Below are positions 33,064 to 42,007 of a stretch of DNA of 64,000 bases, one piece after another. Source of the stretch: Halodesulfovibrio marinisediminis DSM 17456 (lineage in GTDB: Bacteria > Desulfobacterota > Desulfovibrionia > Desulfovibrionales > Desulfovibrionaceae); assembly GCF_900129975.1 (NCBI RefSeq), contig NZ_FSRG01000004.1:434001-498000 (forward strand), given 5' to 3'. Both the position numbers and the translations under genes were made by a program. Every line of letters begins with the position of its first letter. The first letter of the stretch is position 1. Under the pieces are notes generated by a model. The model was not told the origin of the DNA. It worked only from the letters and a program-made list of their open reading frames with translations, and ran no database searches.

Positions 33064-34335
33064 TTACTCCGCCGTTGCGACATTGTTGCCAGAATGGACA
33101 CCATTGTCGGAGTTATTGAGTGGCTTTTTTCCAGTGCCTTCTTTTCGTTCTCCTGCAATGGTCGGCGTAGCTTTTGAATCAAGGATGAGCGCCATTCCGG
33201 AGTATGCATTGCTCAGGTTTGAAGACACAATTGCGTCGGATTCTGAGATTCCTTCAGTAACGTACACTGCCTCAGGAGATTTCCAGATAATATTAAGTTT
33301 TCGAATGGCTAATTGACCGTTGGCGTAGAGCCACAGTTCGTTTTCGTTACGCACCAGAGAGCGCGGGATTTTATAGGCGGATTCGATAGTATTGCCTTCG
33401 ATGGTTACATCAACGTAGTCGCCGAGCATAAGAGGCATCGTAAAGTTTTGCGACTTCAGGCCGCGCGGATCTTTAATAGCAACAACAACACGTGCAAGGC
33501 GTGTGGATTCTGTAAGGGTACCGGTAAGGCGCAGGACGTCGCCTTTCCATTTGGACACACCACCTTGGCGAACAACTGTGGCTGTAATGTTTTTGCGGGA
33601 TAACCCAAGGTGCTCAAGGCGGTCTACAGGAACAGCGGCTTCAACCCAGTATTCATCAATGCCAACCAGCGTTGCGACGTTGGTAGATGTAGTGACTCTG
33701 GAGCCAAGGTTTACGCTTGTTTCTTGTATCATAACGTCGAACGGAGCGCGGAGTACGCATCGGGCAAGGTTAAGCTTAGCCTGTGCAACTTCAGCTCTTG
33801 CTTTTTCCAGTTCAGCCTTTGCTTTCATTAACTGCGGTTTACGTAACGCAAGTGCTGTGCTGTATTTAGCAGAGCTTTTGCTTTCGTCAAGAAGGCGCAC
33901 CCCTTCTCTTGCAACTCGTTGCTGACCTTCTTCCAGCATTAATTCTGCTTCAGCAGTGGCAAGAGTGCTTATGCTTTTACGCAGGGCAATGTCATAATCC
34001 TTTGTGTCTATACGAAGGATTGTTTCGCCTTTTTTGATGATACCACCACCAGCAAATTGCGGGGCAGTCCACGCAACTGTTCCTGAAACCTCAGGAGTAA
34101 GTTTTACCTTTCGTGCAGGGATGACAGTGCCTGTGCCCTTGATTTGCATTGGAACAGGACCTTTTTTCAGGTGAACAACCTGAACGGTCGCCACTTTTTT
34201 AGTAGGAGCTTTTTTAGCCACTTTTGGCTTTGAGCCCATAAAATATGAATATCCACTAACGCCTAATGCAATCATGAGAGTGAATACAATGGCGTTGATA
34301 ACTGCTTTTTTTCGGGATGTAGGATTGTTCTGCAT
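33064..34335 (-). CDS. RND periplasmic adaptor (membrane fusion protein)
   Basis: A 423-residue HlyD/AcrA-type adaptor that links the inner-membrane pump to the outer-membrane channel. One N-terminal membrane anchor (about 12-32), then barrel-sandwich halves with the PARKVKLTPEVSGTV and APFDVMIQETSVNLGSRV segments flanking a coiled-coil hairpin (about 105-185, rich in Ala/Glu/Lys), then beta-barrel and membrane-proximal domains. The C-terminal tail is Gly/Asn/Lys rich. It overlaps nothing but lies only 5 bp after the outer-membrane channel gene and 3 bp before the pump gene, a single operon. Confidence 0.94.
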   Translation of the reverse strand: MQNNPTSRKKAVINAIVFTLMIALGVSGYSYFMGSKPKVAKKAPTKKVATVQVVHLKKGPVPMQIKGTGTVIPARKVKLTPEVSGTVAWTAPQFAGGGIIKKGETILRIDTKDYDIALRKSISTLATAEAELMLEEGQQRVAREGVRLLDESKSSAKYSTALALRKPQLMKAKAELEKARAEVAQAKLNLARCVLRAPFDVMIQETSVNLGSRVTTSTNVATLVGIDEYWVEAAVPVDRLEHLGLSRKNITATVVRQGGVSKWKGDVLRLTGTLTESTRLARVVVAIKDPRGLKSQNFTMPLMLGDYVDVTIEGNTIESAYKIPRSLVRNENELWLYANGQLAIRKLNIIWKSPEAVYVTEGISESDAIVSSNLSNAYSGMALILDSKATPTIAGERKEGTGKKPLNNSDNGVHSGNNVATAE

Positions 34336-34340
34336 ACCGG

Positions 34341-35780
34341 TTAGATCCCCCCATTTTTATCGTCAGGCGTAGCATCGTGCACTTGTGCCAGGCTGTATGT
34401 CCAGCCTCCACCGAGGGCACGGTATAAAGTAATACGGAGCTTAATAAGCTCTGCTTGTTGTAGAATCATTTGTCGTTCTAGGCTCTGGACGTTTAAGACT
34501 TCCTGAAGCAGCGGCAAGTAACCGCTTTGTCCTTGGAGATAGCGCAATTGAGCATCTTCAAGGGTTTTTGCTGTGGCGTCCTTCTGTGCGGAAATTAGCC
34601 GTAAATATTCTTGTTGCTGTTCTTCATTGACCAGCGCATCTTCAACTTCTTGAATGGCTTTGGACACGGTGTCACTATATTGTGCAGTACGTTCTTCAAC
34701 AACGGCACGTGTGCGTTCTACTTCCGAGGCTCGTAATCCACCATCAAGAAGTGGCTGCATAACGTTACCGGCAAGGGTCGCTACCCAGTTGTTGAACAGT
34801 ACGGCTGCAACACTGCTCTGGAAGGCTGCATTCGCGTTGAGCGTGAATTGCGGCAGTCTGTTTGCCCGTGCTTCTGCAACGCTCCATTCAGCTGAGAAGA
34901 GCTTGAAGCCGGAAGAGCGGACGTCCGGTCTGTTTATCAGCAGATCAGAAGGTAATCCTGTTGTCGGAAGGGCAATCAGTTCAGGCAATTCTTTTTGAAT
35001 AATGGTCGGGCGTTCCAACGGAGTACTTCCGATAAGGACGGAAAGAGCGTTAAGCAGCACTTGTTCTTTGGCAATCAGTAAAGGGAGTTCTGATTGACTG
35101 GATGCTAAAATTTGTCGTTGCTGCAGTACATCTACAGACTCTGCAATACCATTTATAAAGCGCAGTTCTTGAAATTCAAGTCGCTTTTTGTTGTTTTCAA
35201 TCTGTTCATTTAAGATAGCAATTTCTTGGCGAACTCTGAGTAAATCAACCCATGTTTCCGCAACAGATGCCGCAACGGTAACGGCAGCAGCGTCGAGATC
35301 AGCTTGCGTTGCGTAAAATTGTTGTTCGCTTGCACTGCGTTGTGCTTTAATGCGTCCCCATAAGTCGAGCTCGTAAGCAGCGGCTGCACCAAGTTGGTAT
35401 TGCTGGGTGTCATCATATTTACTTGGCTTTCCGGTACCTGCTTTTGATCCTGTTCGTCCGGCTTTGGCTCCACCCGTGAGGTCTAACGTCGGGTACTGGT
35501 CAGCACCTGCGCGTTTCAAGTTGGCACTCGCTTGTTTAAGACGGGCGTAAGCAACATTAATGGTAAAGTTGTCGGAGAGTGCTTTTTCGATAAGGGCGTT
35601 AAGCTCAGCGCTGTTAAAATTTTTCCACCATAGTGTGTCCGACTCCTGCCCTTCCACTTGAATAGAGTACGGTTTATCAAGCGGGATGTTGGGTTGTAAG
35701 GAGTGCGTCGGTGCAAAAGGAGCACATGCAGAGCAAAGAAAAATGCTTAGAAGTAGTGCTGGAAATGTATATTTGGGCAT
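34341..35780 (-). CDS. NodT-family outer-membrane channel lipoprotein
   Basis: A 479-residue TolC-like outer membrane factor. The N-terminus MPKYTFPALLLSIFLCSAC has a lipobox with Cys19, so it is lipid-anchored like OprM. Two outer membrane efflux protein repeats are visible: around 60-260 (SADNFTINVAYARLKQA-like segment, ending LLRVRQEIAIL) and around 265-460 (DLLINRPDVRSS and the helical VQSLERQMILQQAELIKLRI). First gene of the efflux operon; its promoter region carries two operator-like palindromes. Confidence 0.94.
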   Translation of the reverse strand: MPKYTFPALLLSIFLCSACAPFAPTHSLQPNIPLDKPYSIQVEGQESDTLWWKNFNSAELNALIEKALSDNFTINVAYARLKQASANLKRAGADQYPTLDLTGGAKAGRTGSKAGTGKPSKYDDTQQYQLGAAAAYELDLWGRIKAQRSASEQQFYATQADLDAAAVTVAASVAETWVDLLRVRQEIAILNEQIENNKKRLEFQELRFINGIAESVDVLQQRQILASSQSELPLLIAKEQVLLNALSVLIGSTPLERPTIIQKELPELIALPTTGLPSDLLINRPDVRSSGFKLFSAEWSVAEARANRLPQFTLNANAAFQSSVAAVLFNNWVATLAGNVMQPLLDGGLRASEVERTRAVVEERTAQYSDTVSKAIQEVEDALVNEEQQQEYLRLISAQKDATAKTLEDAQLRYLQGQSGYLPLLQEVLNVQSLERQMILQQAELIKLRITLYRALGGGWTYSLAQVHDATPDDKNGGI

Positions 35781-35832
35781 ACAGTTCTTCTCGAGTGCAG
35801 TATGAGTGGTTAGTATAGTCGAGGTTTGGTTG

Positions 35833-35874
35833 TTGACATGTCAAGTAATGGCAGCTTTTTTGTTGTCGTGTCAA
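35833..35874. promoter_or_regulatory. Two operator-like palindromes 30 bp apart
   Basis: TTGACATGTCAA (35833-35844, perfect) and TTGTCGTGTCAA (35863-35874) share ten of twelve bases and are exactly 30 bp apart, three helical turns, in the promoter region of the efflux operon, which starts at 35780. A likely -10 (TATACT on the minus strand, around 35814-35819) lies just downstream. A cooperative dimeric repressor is likely; the TetR-type gene at 37.7-38.3 kb is a candidate. 35781-36122 holds no other gene. Confidence 0.5.
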
Positions 35875-36122
35875 TAATTCAAGTTGCAATTAACAAAACC
35901 TTATACTCGTCGCAGCGATTTTTAAAGCTTGAAACTGTATTGTTTTTATACAAATTAGCTTATTTGTTTGTTCCAGATTGTGTATTGGTTTGTATTTTAT
36001 TAGTTTTTCATGTTGTGTGTGGTTAGCATGCTGCTGCAAGCGGCTGTGCGTTGACGATGTATGCAGTGCTCATTATGGTATCAAGCCGTACATAAAAATT
36101 GCATTTATCATTTGGAGTATCC

Positions 36123-37178
36123 GTGACTGATAGCACCCTTTCTCTTGATTCCAAAAAAGTAAAAAAAATTCTTGTTTGTCAGCTTAGACAAATTGGCGAT
36201 GTTATGCTTTCTACGCCTGTTGCTGAGTTGCTTGCCAAGAAGTTTCCTGATGCGGAGATTCACTACTTTACAGAAAAAAAATGTGTTCCTGTGCTTCAGA
36301 ATAACCCGTATATTTCAAAAATATGGGCGTTGGATAAAAAAGAATTATCCAACATTATTAAAGAATTTGCGTTTTACAGAAAGGTTGCGCGGCAGGGGTA
36401 TGATTTGATGATTGGTTTGCAGCATCTTCCTCGAGTCCGCTGGGTATCTTATCTTACAGATGCGCCTGTTAAGCTGAGTTATCGTTCTTCATGGATTAAC
36501 GATATCGGCTATACCCACCTTACCAAAAGCAAGAGCGGGTATGCTTCAGAGTCTAAGGCTGCAATCCTTGCTCCACTTGGTATTGAGTGGAACTGCACTC
36601 CCCCGAAGTTGTTTCTTACAGAGCAGGAACGTGATGCTATGTCTGCACGACTTAAAGAATGGGGCGTAACGGATGAGCATAGAATTATTACTATTGATGC
36701 TACTCACCATGATATTGGCAGAAAGTATCCTGCAGAAAACTATGCGAAAGTCATCAGCCTTTTAGCTGAAAAACATAAAGAATTACGATTTGTACTGCTG
36801 GCGGGTCCTGGAGAGGAAGGTATTTTTGATGAGGTTTTGAGTGCCTGCGAGACACCGGAAGCAGTGATAGTGCCTTCTCCGAGCTTACAATTGAGAGAGG
36901 TTGCTGCCTGTCAGGAACGCAGTATTCTGCATTTTGGAAACTGTTCTGCTCCACGCCATATGGCAGTAGCGGTAGGGACACCTACTTTTGTACCACTGGG
37001 ATCAAGCAGTGATTCATGGCGTTTTCCGTCAGATGAACATGTAACTATCAAATCTGATATAGAATGTTGTCCTTGTGATAGCACAAGTTGCGCTATTGGA
37101 TATAAGTGTCTGACAGAACTTGATCCAGAGTATGTTGCGACAAAAATCTTGGAACATATTAATTGTGTAAGTGTTTAG
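36123..37178 (+). CDS. Glycosyltransferase family 9 (heptosyltransferase-like)
   Basis: A 351-residue GT-B transferase of family 9 which adds heptose or related sugars to the lipopolysaccharide core in the cytoplasm. The N-terminus KKILVCQLRQIGDVMLSTPV is the diagnostic acceptor-site segment. The C-terminal donor domain has RIITIDATHHDIGRKYPAENYAKVI, FVLLAGPGEEG, and HFGNCSAPRHMAVAVGTPTFVPLGSS (normally D/H-S-G-x2-H in this place). Start at the GTG at 36123, with GGAG five bases ahead, rather than an upstream TTG. The C-terminus has a Cys-rich DIECCPCDSTSCAIGYKC patch, also seen in some heptosyltransferases. Confidence 0.88.
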   Translation: MTDSTLSLDSKKVKKILVCQLRQIGDVMLSTPVAELLAKKFPDAEIHYFTEKKCVPVLQNNPYISKIWALDKKELSNIIKEFAFYRKVARQGYDLMIGLQHLPRVRWVSYLTDAPVKLSYRSSWINDIGYTHLTKSKSGYASESKAAILAPLGIEWNCTPPKLFLTEQERDAMSARLKEWGVTDEHRIITIDATHHDIGRKYPAENYAKVISLLAEKHKELRFVLLAGPGEEGIFDEVLSACETPEAVIVPSPSLQLREVAACQERSILHFGNCSAPRHMAVAVGTPTFVPLGSSSDSWRFPSDEHVTIKSDIECCPCDSTSCAIGYKCLTELDPEYVATKILEHINCVSV

Positions 37179-37279
37179 CTTCATTAATATACTATGACAA
37201 CAGCCTCCTATCCTTACATACTGGTCTGAAATGTGTGTGCGGTGAATTTGCTGCATTAATTCAATATTGAGAGGCTGGT

Positions 37280-37663
37280 ATGAAAAGATTGTTGATAGTG
37301 TGTGTAGCAGTGTTATCTGTCGCGTTATGTTCTTCTGCTTTTGCTAAGGATTGTTCTTATAACAAAAAGACTCCGGAACAGCGTGTTGAACGTATGACAA
37401 AGATGCTGGACCTGACTCCGGAACAGCAGGCAAAAGTAAAAGATATCATTATACGGCGGGATGCTGAAATGGGGCCGCTTTTTAAGTCACTTTCTGAAGC
37501 AACTGACAAAGAAGAACAGCGGGAAATTAAGATAGATATCCTAGAGCAGCATCAGCGGTTTAGAGAAGAGCTTAATGGCGTTCTAACTGATGCGCAGGCA
37601 AAGAAGTATCAGGAAGTTATCCATAACCACAAACAAGAATTGAAAAAGCGGAATCAAGGTTAA
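37280..37663 (+). CDS. Spy/CpxP-type periplasmic protein
   Basis: A 127-residue exported protein: signal peptide MKRLLIVCVAVLSVALCSSAFA (cleavage after Ala22) and an all-helical mature part with two LTxxQ-type motifs, LTPEQQAKVKDI (about 50) and LTDAQAKKYQEV (about 103). Such proteins (Spy, CpxP, CnrX/ZraP relatives) are periplasmic chaperones or metal/envelope-stress sensors. GAGAGG lies upstream of the ATG. It stands alone, ending at a strong bidirectional terminator. Confidence 0.85.
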   Translation: MKRLLIVCVAVLSVALCSSAFAKDCSYNKKTPEQRVERMTKMLDLTPEQQAKVKDIIIRRDAEMGPLFKSLSEATDKEEQREIKIDILEQHQRFREELNGVLTDAQAKKYQEVIHNHKQELKKRNQG

Positions 37664-37666
37664 GCA

Positions 37667-37703
37667 TTAAAAAAGGGAGAGCATATGCAGCTCTCCCTTT
37701 TTT
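37667..37703. terminator. Bidirectional terminator between convergent genes
   Basis: GGGAGAGC (37675-37682) pairs with GCTCTCCC (37690-37697), flanked by A-run and T-run (AAAAAA ... TTTTTT) that extend the stem. It serves the Spy-like gene on the plus strand and the TetR gene on the minus strand. Confidence 0.9.
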
Positions 37704-37722
37704 AATGAGCAAATCGTATTGA

Positions 37723-38286
37723 TTAAAAGCCCTTAATGGAATTAAGGCAGAAGGTAACAGCGGATTTAGTAATTTCATCACGCTCTGGCCAGAAAATGCG
37801 TCGGCGGTTAAGCCCTGCAAGCAACCAGGTGATAATTTCAGCAGTTTCGTCCACTTCAATGTCTTCGCGCACTGTACCGTCTTTAATGCCTCGTTCAAGA
37901 CAGGCAACAATGGTCTGCTTCAGTGCACCTGTCATATTTTCCATAGCAATTTTAGCACTTGGAATTGTGGCGTACGTGGTAAGGATAACTTTGTATCCTG
38001 TTTCATGTTCGTTAACAAAACCCACTACGTCCTGAATGAGTGTCTCTAAAAGGCAATAGCCGGATTTCTGGCGAGCCTTAATTTCATCAAGCATGCCCTT
38101 GTACTCAGTAATGAGTTCTTCGATGATCTGATCAAAGATTTGCTGCTTCGACTTGTAATGTCGGTAAATAGCAGCATCTGTTACATGTGAAAGTTGCGCA
38201 ATAAGAGCTACCGTTGTGCCCTTGAAACCTTTTTCAGCGAAGAGTTGGCGTGCATTATTAAGAATTAGTTCTTTGGATGAACCCAT
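37723..38286 (-). CDS. TetR-family transcriptional regulator
   Basis: A 187-residue repressor-type protein. The N-terminal TetR helix-turn-helix is textbook: KELILNNARQLFAEKGFKGTTVALIAQLSHVTDAAIYRHYKSKQQIF (residues 4-50, shown here only as motif outline ending YRHYKSKQ). The C-terminal ligand domain (55-187) is helical and of unknown specificity. It follows buk by about 96 bp on the same strand, so it may be co-transcribed with ptb-buk, and it lies 2 kb from the efflux operon. Either could be its target. Confidence 0.9.
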   Translation of the reverse strand: MGSSKELILNNARQLFAEKGFKGTTVALIAQLSHVTDAAIYRHYKSKQQIFDQIIEELITEYKGMLDEIKARQKSGYCLLETLIQDVVGFVNEHETGYKVILTTYATIPSAKIAMENMTGALKQTIVACLERGIKDGTVREDIEVDETAEIITWLLAGLNRRRIFWPERDEITKSAVTFCLNSIKGF

Positions 38287-38382
38287 GTCTGCCCCACGAT
38301 GTTAAATGATGGCCCTCTGAAATACGGGAACCTTATTCCTCCTTGATAGTGGAAATAAGAAGGAAAATCAATGCGTTGTGAT

Positions 38383-39501
38383 TTACAGTAAATCCTGAGG
38401 GGTTCCTGTGTAATCACGGGCTGTTTCTTTGCCCCGAAGTACGCGTAAAACGCCGCCAGCAAGTGCATGCATCTCTTCTACAGCAGGGAAGATAATGGCA
38501 GGTGCAAGCGGTGGTAGATTGTTAATGATAGTTTCAACAAGTTTCTTGCTGTTTGCCATACCGCCAGTGAGAACATACCCATCAACGGTAATAGGGGCAC
38601 TTTCACCTTCCTCAAGGTGCATAAGTGCAGGGAGAAGCCCCGAGAGCTCTTTTGCAATACAGTATGCGAGAGCTTCAAAAACAAGCTGCGCTTTTGTATC
38701 GCCTGCGGCTATACGTTTTTCAACTTCGCGCAGGTCATTGGTACCTAGGTGTGCCCAAAGCCCACCTGTTTTGAGGATACGTGACCGCAATTCCTCGTAA
38801 GTAAAGGTTCCATTTTTGACAAGGTCAAGTACACCCAGTGCCGTCAGGCGGCCGGTTCGTTCCGGTGAGAACGGGCCGTCACCTTCCAGTGCATTGACTA
38901 CATCACAAATTTTACCATTACGGTGTGCAGCTACAGATACGCCTCCACCCATGTGGCATACGAGGAAGCGGCTGTTTGCATATTCTTTTCCCAGTTGCTC
39001 CGCTGCCTTTCGTGCTGCCGCCCTTTGGGATAGAGCATGAAAAACACTGCGTCGCGGAAGTTCCGGTAATCCACTGAGTCGGGCACGGTCGTCCATCTCG
39101 TCAGTAACAACGGTGTCGACAATATATGCCTTAACTCCATGTTCTTTTGCAAATTCGAGTGCTAGCGGTGCACCAAGGTTGCATGCGTGTTCTCCGTATT
39201 TAGCGGAGGCCAGATCTGAAAGCATGGCGGGGGTTACATTCCACGTGCCGCCACGCATTGGAGCAAGAAGTCCTCCACGACCTGCAATTCCATCAAATTT
39301 GATGGCGTCCATGCCGTGCTTTTTGAGTACTGTTTTAATGGTACTGCGTCGAAGTTCCATTTGTTCAGTAGCAGTGTTAAAGGCGAGTGTTTCTTGCTTG
39401 TCGTGTTCTGCAGTGTGGGAGAAAAGTTCTTTTTCACCATCAAAAACAGCAACTTTGGTTGAAGTAGAACCCGGATTAATAACCAGAATATGCTCTGCCA
39501 T
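38383..39501 (-). CDS. buk: Butyrate kinase (acetokinase family)
   Basis: Converts a short-chain acyl phosphate and ADP to acid and ATP (reversible). The 372 residues hold the ASKHA-fold ATPase signatures LVINPGSTSTKVAVF (about 5-19), VCHMGGGVSVAAH (about 180-192) and the ACK-type VLTGGMANSKKLV (about 315). Substrate range usually covers butyrate, isobutyrate and other branched-chain acids. Its ATG overlaps the ptb stop (TAATG), so Ptb and Buk are translationally coupled and act together to make ATP from acyl-CoA. Confidence 0.93.
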   Translation of the reverse strand: MAEHILVINPGSTSTKVAVFDGEKELFSHTAEHDKQETLAFNTATEQMELRRSTIKTVLKKHGMDAIKFDGIAGRGGLLAPMRGGTWNVTPAMLSDLASAKYGEHACNLGAPLALEFAKEHGVKAYIVDTVVTDEMDDRARLSGLPELPRRSVFHALSQRAAARKAAEQLGKEYANSRFLVCHMGGGVSVAAHRNGKICDVVNALEGDGPFSPERTGRLTALGVLDLVKNGTFTYEELRSRILKTGGLWAHLGTNDLREVEKRIAAGDTKAQLVFEALAYCIAKELSGLLPALMHLEEGESAPITVDGYVLTGGMANSKKLVETIINNLPPLAPAIIFPAVEEMHALAGGVLRVLRGKETARDYTGTPQDLL

Positions 39502-40427
39502 TAAGGCGACTCCTTTTCATCCATAGCCATAGCGATGGCCAGTGCAATAGAGTAGAATTTTGTGCGGTCAGTATCACCACGGGAAGGAAGTACAATTGGT
39601 ACTTCGCTGCCGACTACCATGCCGGCCATATCCAGATTCATGAGTGCGGTAAGCGACTTGTATAGGATGTTTCCGCTCTCAATGTCCGGTGCAACTAGGA
39701 TATCAGCCTTGCCTGCTACCGGATTTTCGACGCCTTTGCACTCAACAGCACGCATAGATACCGCAAGGTCGAGTGCAAATGGACCGGCAACATATGCGTC
39801 ACCGAATTCTCCCTGTTCTGCCATTTTTGCAACCATCTGAGCGTCGAGAGTGGCAGGCATTGCAGGGTAAATAACTTTTTCTGTCGCTGCGAGCATTGCA
39901 ACTTTGGGGCGCTCAATTTTGAGCACTTTTGCAACGCGTAACGCGTTTTTAACAATATCAACTTTACGCTGCATATTTGGCGCAATGTTGATGCCGGCAT
40001 CTGTGATAATCATTAGCCGGTCATCGTTTGGGGCATTGAAAAGCCCGACATGGGAAAGAACGCCTTTAGGAGGCATGCCGGTTTCTTTGTTAAGAATACC
40101 GCGCAATAGGACATCGGTGTTAACTTTGCCTTTCATGATGGCGCTGGCATGGCCTTCTTTCACCAGTTCAATACATTTTGCCACAGCTTCTGCAGGCTCA
40201 GGTACGTGATGTTTCTCAAATGGGGAAAGATCAATATCACGTTCTGCAGCAAGTTTTTCTGCGAGTTCCAGATTGCCAACAAGAATTGGTTCTGCAATTC
40301 CTTTTGCATATGCTTCAGCACAAGCGCGTAACACAAAGCCTTCGGCACAAGCTGCAACTGCGAGTTTTGTTGTTACGTGGCTTTCAATAATATAATCTGC
40401 AAGGGACTGAAGGGAATTTATAGGCAT
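39501..40427 (-). CDS. ptb: Phosphate butyryltransferase (phosphotransacetylase family)
   Basis: Swaps CoA of butyryl- or branched acyl-CoA for phosphate, supplying Buk. The 308 residues belong to the PTA/PTB family with a Rossmann-type fold: AVAACAEGFVLRACAEAYAKGI, IMKGKVNTDVLLRGILNKE (family signature, about 125-145), MIITDAGINIAPNM and DILVAPDIESGNILYKSLTAL. GGAG lies 9 bases before the ATG at 40427. It lies between the small-subunit gene and buk in one operon. Confidence 0.93.
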   Translation of the reverse strand: MPINSLQSLADYIIESHVTTKLAVAACAEGFVLRACAEAYAKGIAEPILVGNLELAEKLAAERDIDLSPFEKHHVPEPAEAVAKCIELVKEGHASAIMKGKVNTDVLLRGILNKETGMPPKGVLSHVGLFNAPNDDRLMIITDAGINIAPNMQRKVDIVKNALRVAKVLKIERPKVAMLAATEKVIYPAMPATLDAQMVAKMAEQGEFGDAYVAGPFALDLAVSMRAVECKGVENPVAGKADILVAPDIESGNILYKSLTALMNLDMAGMVVGSEVPIVLPSRGDTDRTKFYSIALAIAMAMDEKESP

Positions 40428-40447
40428 AGTGCAAGTCTCCGGCCTAT

Positions 40448-40927
40448 TTATTCATCGCCACGTTTGAGAGCAACAACACCGGTTCTGCACAGACCGCGTA
40501 TGCCGTGCGGGCGCAGCATTTTGATGAGCCCGTCTACTTTGTCTTCATCGCCTGTAATTTCAATAGTAATAGTTTCCTGCCCCATGCTTACAACATCTGC
40601 ACGGAATACTTCAAAAATCTGCATTACCTGCGTCATGGTGTCTTTAGTAAAGCCTACTTTGATAAGTGCCATCTGGCGATCAACAAAGTCATGGCGTTCA
40701 AGTGTATCTACTTCGGATACCGCAGGGAGGTTTGCAATGTCTTCAATAAGAGTTTTGATAGTAGCAGACTTGCAATCAACAGTAATAACGAGTCTGGAAA
40801 CTTCAAATTCCTCTGTTTCAGCACAGGAAATTGATTTGAAATTGACGCTACGGTCTCGGAATACAGCAGTAACGTCTGCAACAACACCCGGCTGGTTTTT
40901 AACCAGCGCTGAGATAGTATAAATCAT
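40448..40927 (-). CDS. Two-ACT-domain protein, acetolactate synthase small-subunit type
   Basis: A 159-residue protein of IlvH/IlvN length: an N-terminal ACT domain (MIYTISALVKNQPGVVADVTAVFRDR, with the canonical N-x-P-G-V) and the C-terminal small-subunit domain (RQMALIKVGFTKDTMTQVMQIFEVFRADVVSMG). In IlvBH this subunit gives valine feedback. No catalytic ilvB subunit is next to it; instead it precedes ptb-buk 20 bp away. It may regulate a remote acetolactate synthase or sense branched-chain amino acids for this operon. Upstream (40928-41181) a stem CACTGCG/CGCAGTG is seen at 40985-41007. Confidence 0.85.
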   Translation of the reverse strand: MIYTISALVKNQPGVVADVTAVFRDRSVNFKSISCAETEEFEVSRLVITVDCKSATIKTLIEDIANLPAVSEVDTLERHDFVDRQMALIKVGFTKDTMTQVMQIFEVFRADVVSMGQETITIEITGDEDKVDGLIKMLRPHGIRGLCRTGVVALKRGDE

Positions 40928-41127
40928 CTAACACTCCTTACTACCAGTAACTCTTACAGTACCCTGATATGGGTATAGAGGTGGCACTGCGAGAAAGTTA
41001 CGCAGTGGTCAGTAACTTCTTCCTAATATATTCAACAACGATAGGAAAGCTTGAGTTCAGAAAAGTACACAAGTTAGTGACTACAAACAAGCGGGAGTAT
41101 GTTGCTTGTTTTCTAGATAAGACAATA

Positions 41128-41157
41128 GCAGGGCTACCGTAAAAACGGTAGCCCTGC
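41128..41157. terminator. Strong hairpin downstream of the 101-residue gene
   Basis: A perfect 13-bp stem with AAAA loop (GCAGGGCTACCGT and its complement). No good T-run on either strand, so factor-dependent termination or mRNA end protection is more likely than a classical intrinsic terminator. Confidence 0.6.
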
Positions 41158-41181
41158 TGAAAGTTCTATAATGTTAGCTTA

Positions 41182-41487
41182 TTACAGGTCGAAGCGTCCT
41201 TTTTCATCCATAACTGGACATACAAGGTCAACTCCGGAGCGTATATGAAGGTCCATTAACGTGCGCAGGGAGTAGGGAGTATGCCTTGATAGCCGTATGA
41301 TGAATGTCCGTAGAAGCGAAGGCGTAGCTCGCCCCTGTATATAAAGACGGCGCATCCATTGCCACCGTGCTTTGTACGGATAACATTGTTTCACACCTGT
41401 TGCCTGAACAGCCCGATCCATCGATTCAATTGCTAAATCGCCTCGGCGGACCAGTTGGAAGTCAATATCTGGTACTCGCTGTCCCAT
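41182..41487 (-). CDS. Small basic protein of unknown function
   Basis: A 101-residue protein starting MGQRVPDIDFQLVRRGDLA, with GAGGTGAT just upstream of the ATG at 41487. Rich in Arg, with W and Tyr in the middle and repeated RTLM/RTFII-like helices; no membrane segment, Cys pair or signature. I do not recognise it. A longer frame to 41544 exists but lacks a ribosome site. The stem at 41128-41157 follows the stop. The gap to glmS (41488-42007) shows only a tiny open frame at about 41620 (10 codons, preceded by AAGGAG) and no gene I can support. Confidence 0.6.
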   Translation of the reverse strand: MGQRVPDIDFQLVRRGDLAIESMDRAVQATGVKQCYPYKARWQWMRRLYIQGRATPSLLRTFIIRLSRHTPYSLRTLMDLHIRSGVDLVCPVMDEKGRFDL

Positions 41488-42007
41488 ATCATCACCTCGT
41501 GTTTCGCTAAAAAGGGGGGATTTCCCACAATATCTTTCTGCCACCCCATACCAGCTGGAACAATGATTGTTTCCGAAATAAAAACATGTATACTGAAAAT
41601 ACTAATAAGGAGAGTGGGATGGATGTGTGCGAAGTCAGTTTTTTATGGTAGCGTGGTTGGTCGTGGTGTCAGTTGCGTAGGCAGCAGTGCTAAGGAGTAG
41701 TCCTGTTATGGAATTCATATGTTGCTGATGACATCGGATGAGTTGTTTCACTTGCTCTTTGCAGGCGTATTCATGGTGCTACATCGTTGTTTTTTGCGCA
41801 ACAAGTTGCAGAAGGATATATGTTGTACGAAAGTTGATTGAAATGGCTAATAATGTTGTGCAAATGGATGGTGAGATTGACGAGTGAAAACGGTTAAAAA
41901 TTCTCGATTGTTAAGTAGGTTATGTGCTGTTCTTGCCTATTGTTGGGAAAGCATATACATAATTGGAAAATGGATTTGAATCTCTTGAAATTAGGAGACG
42001 TAATAAT

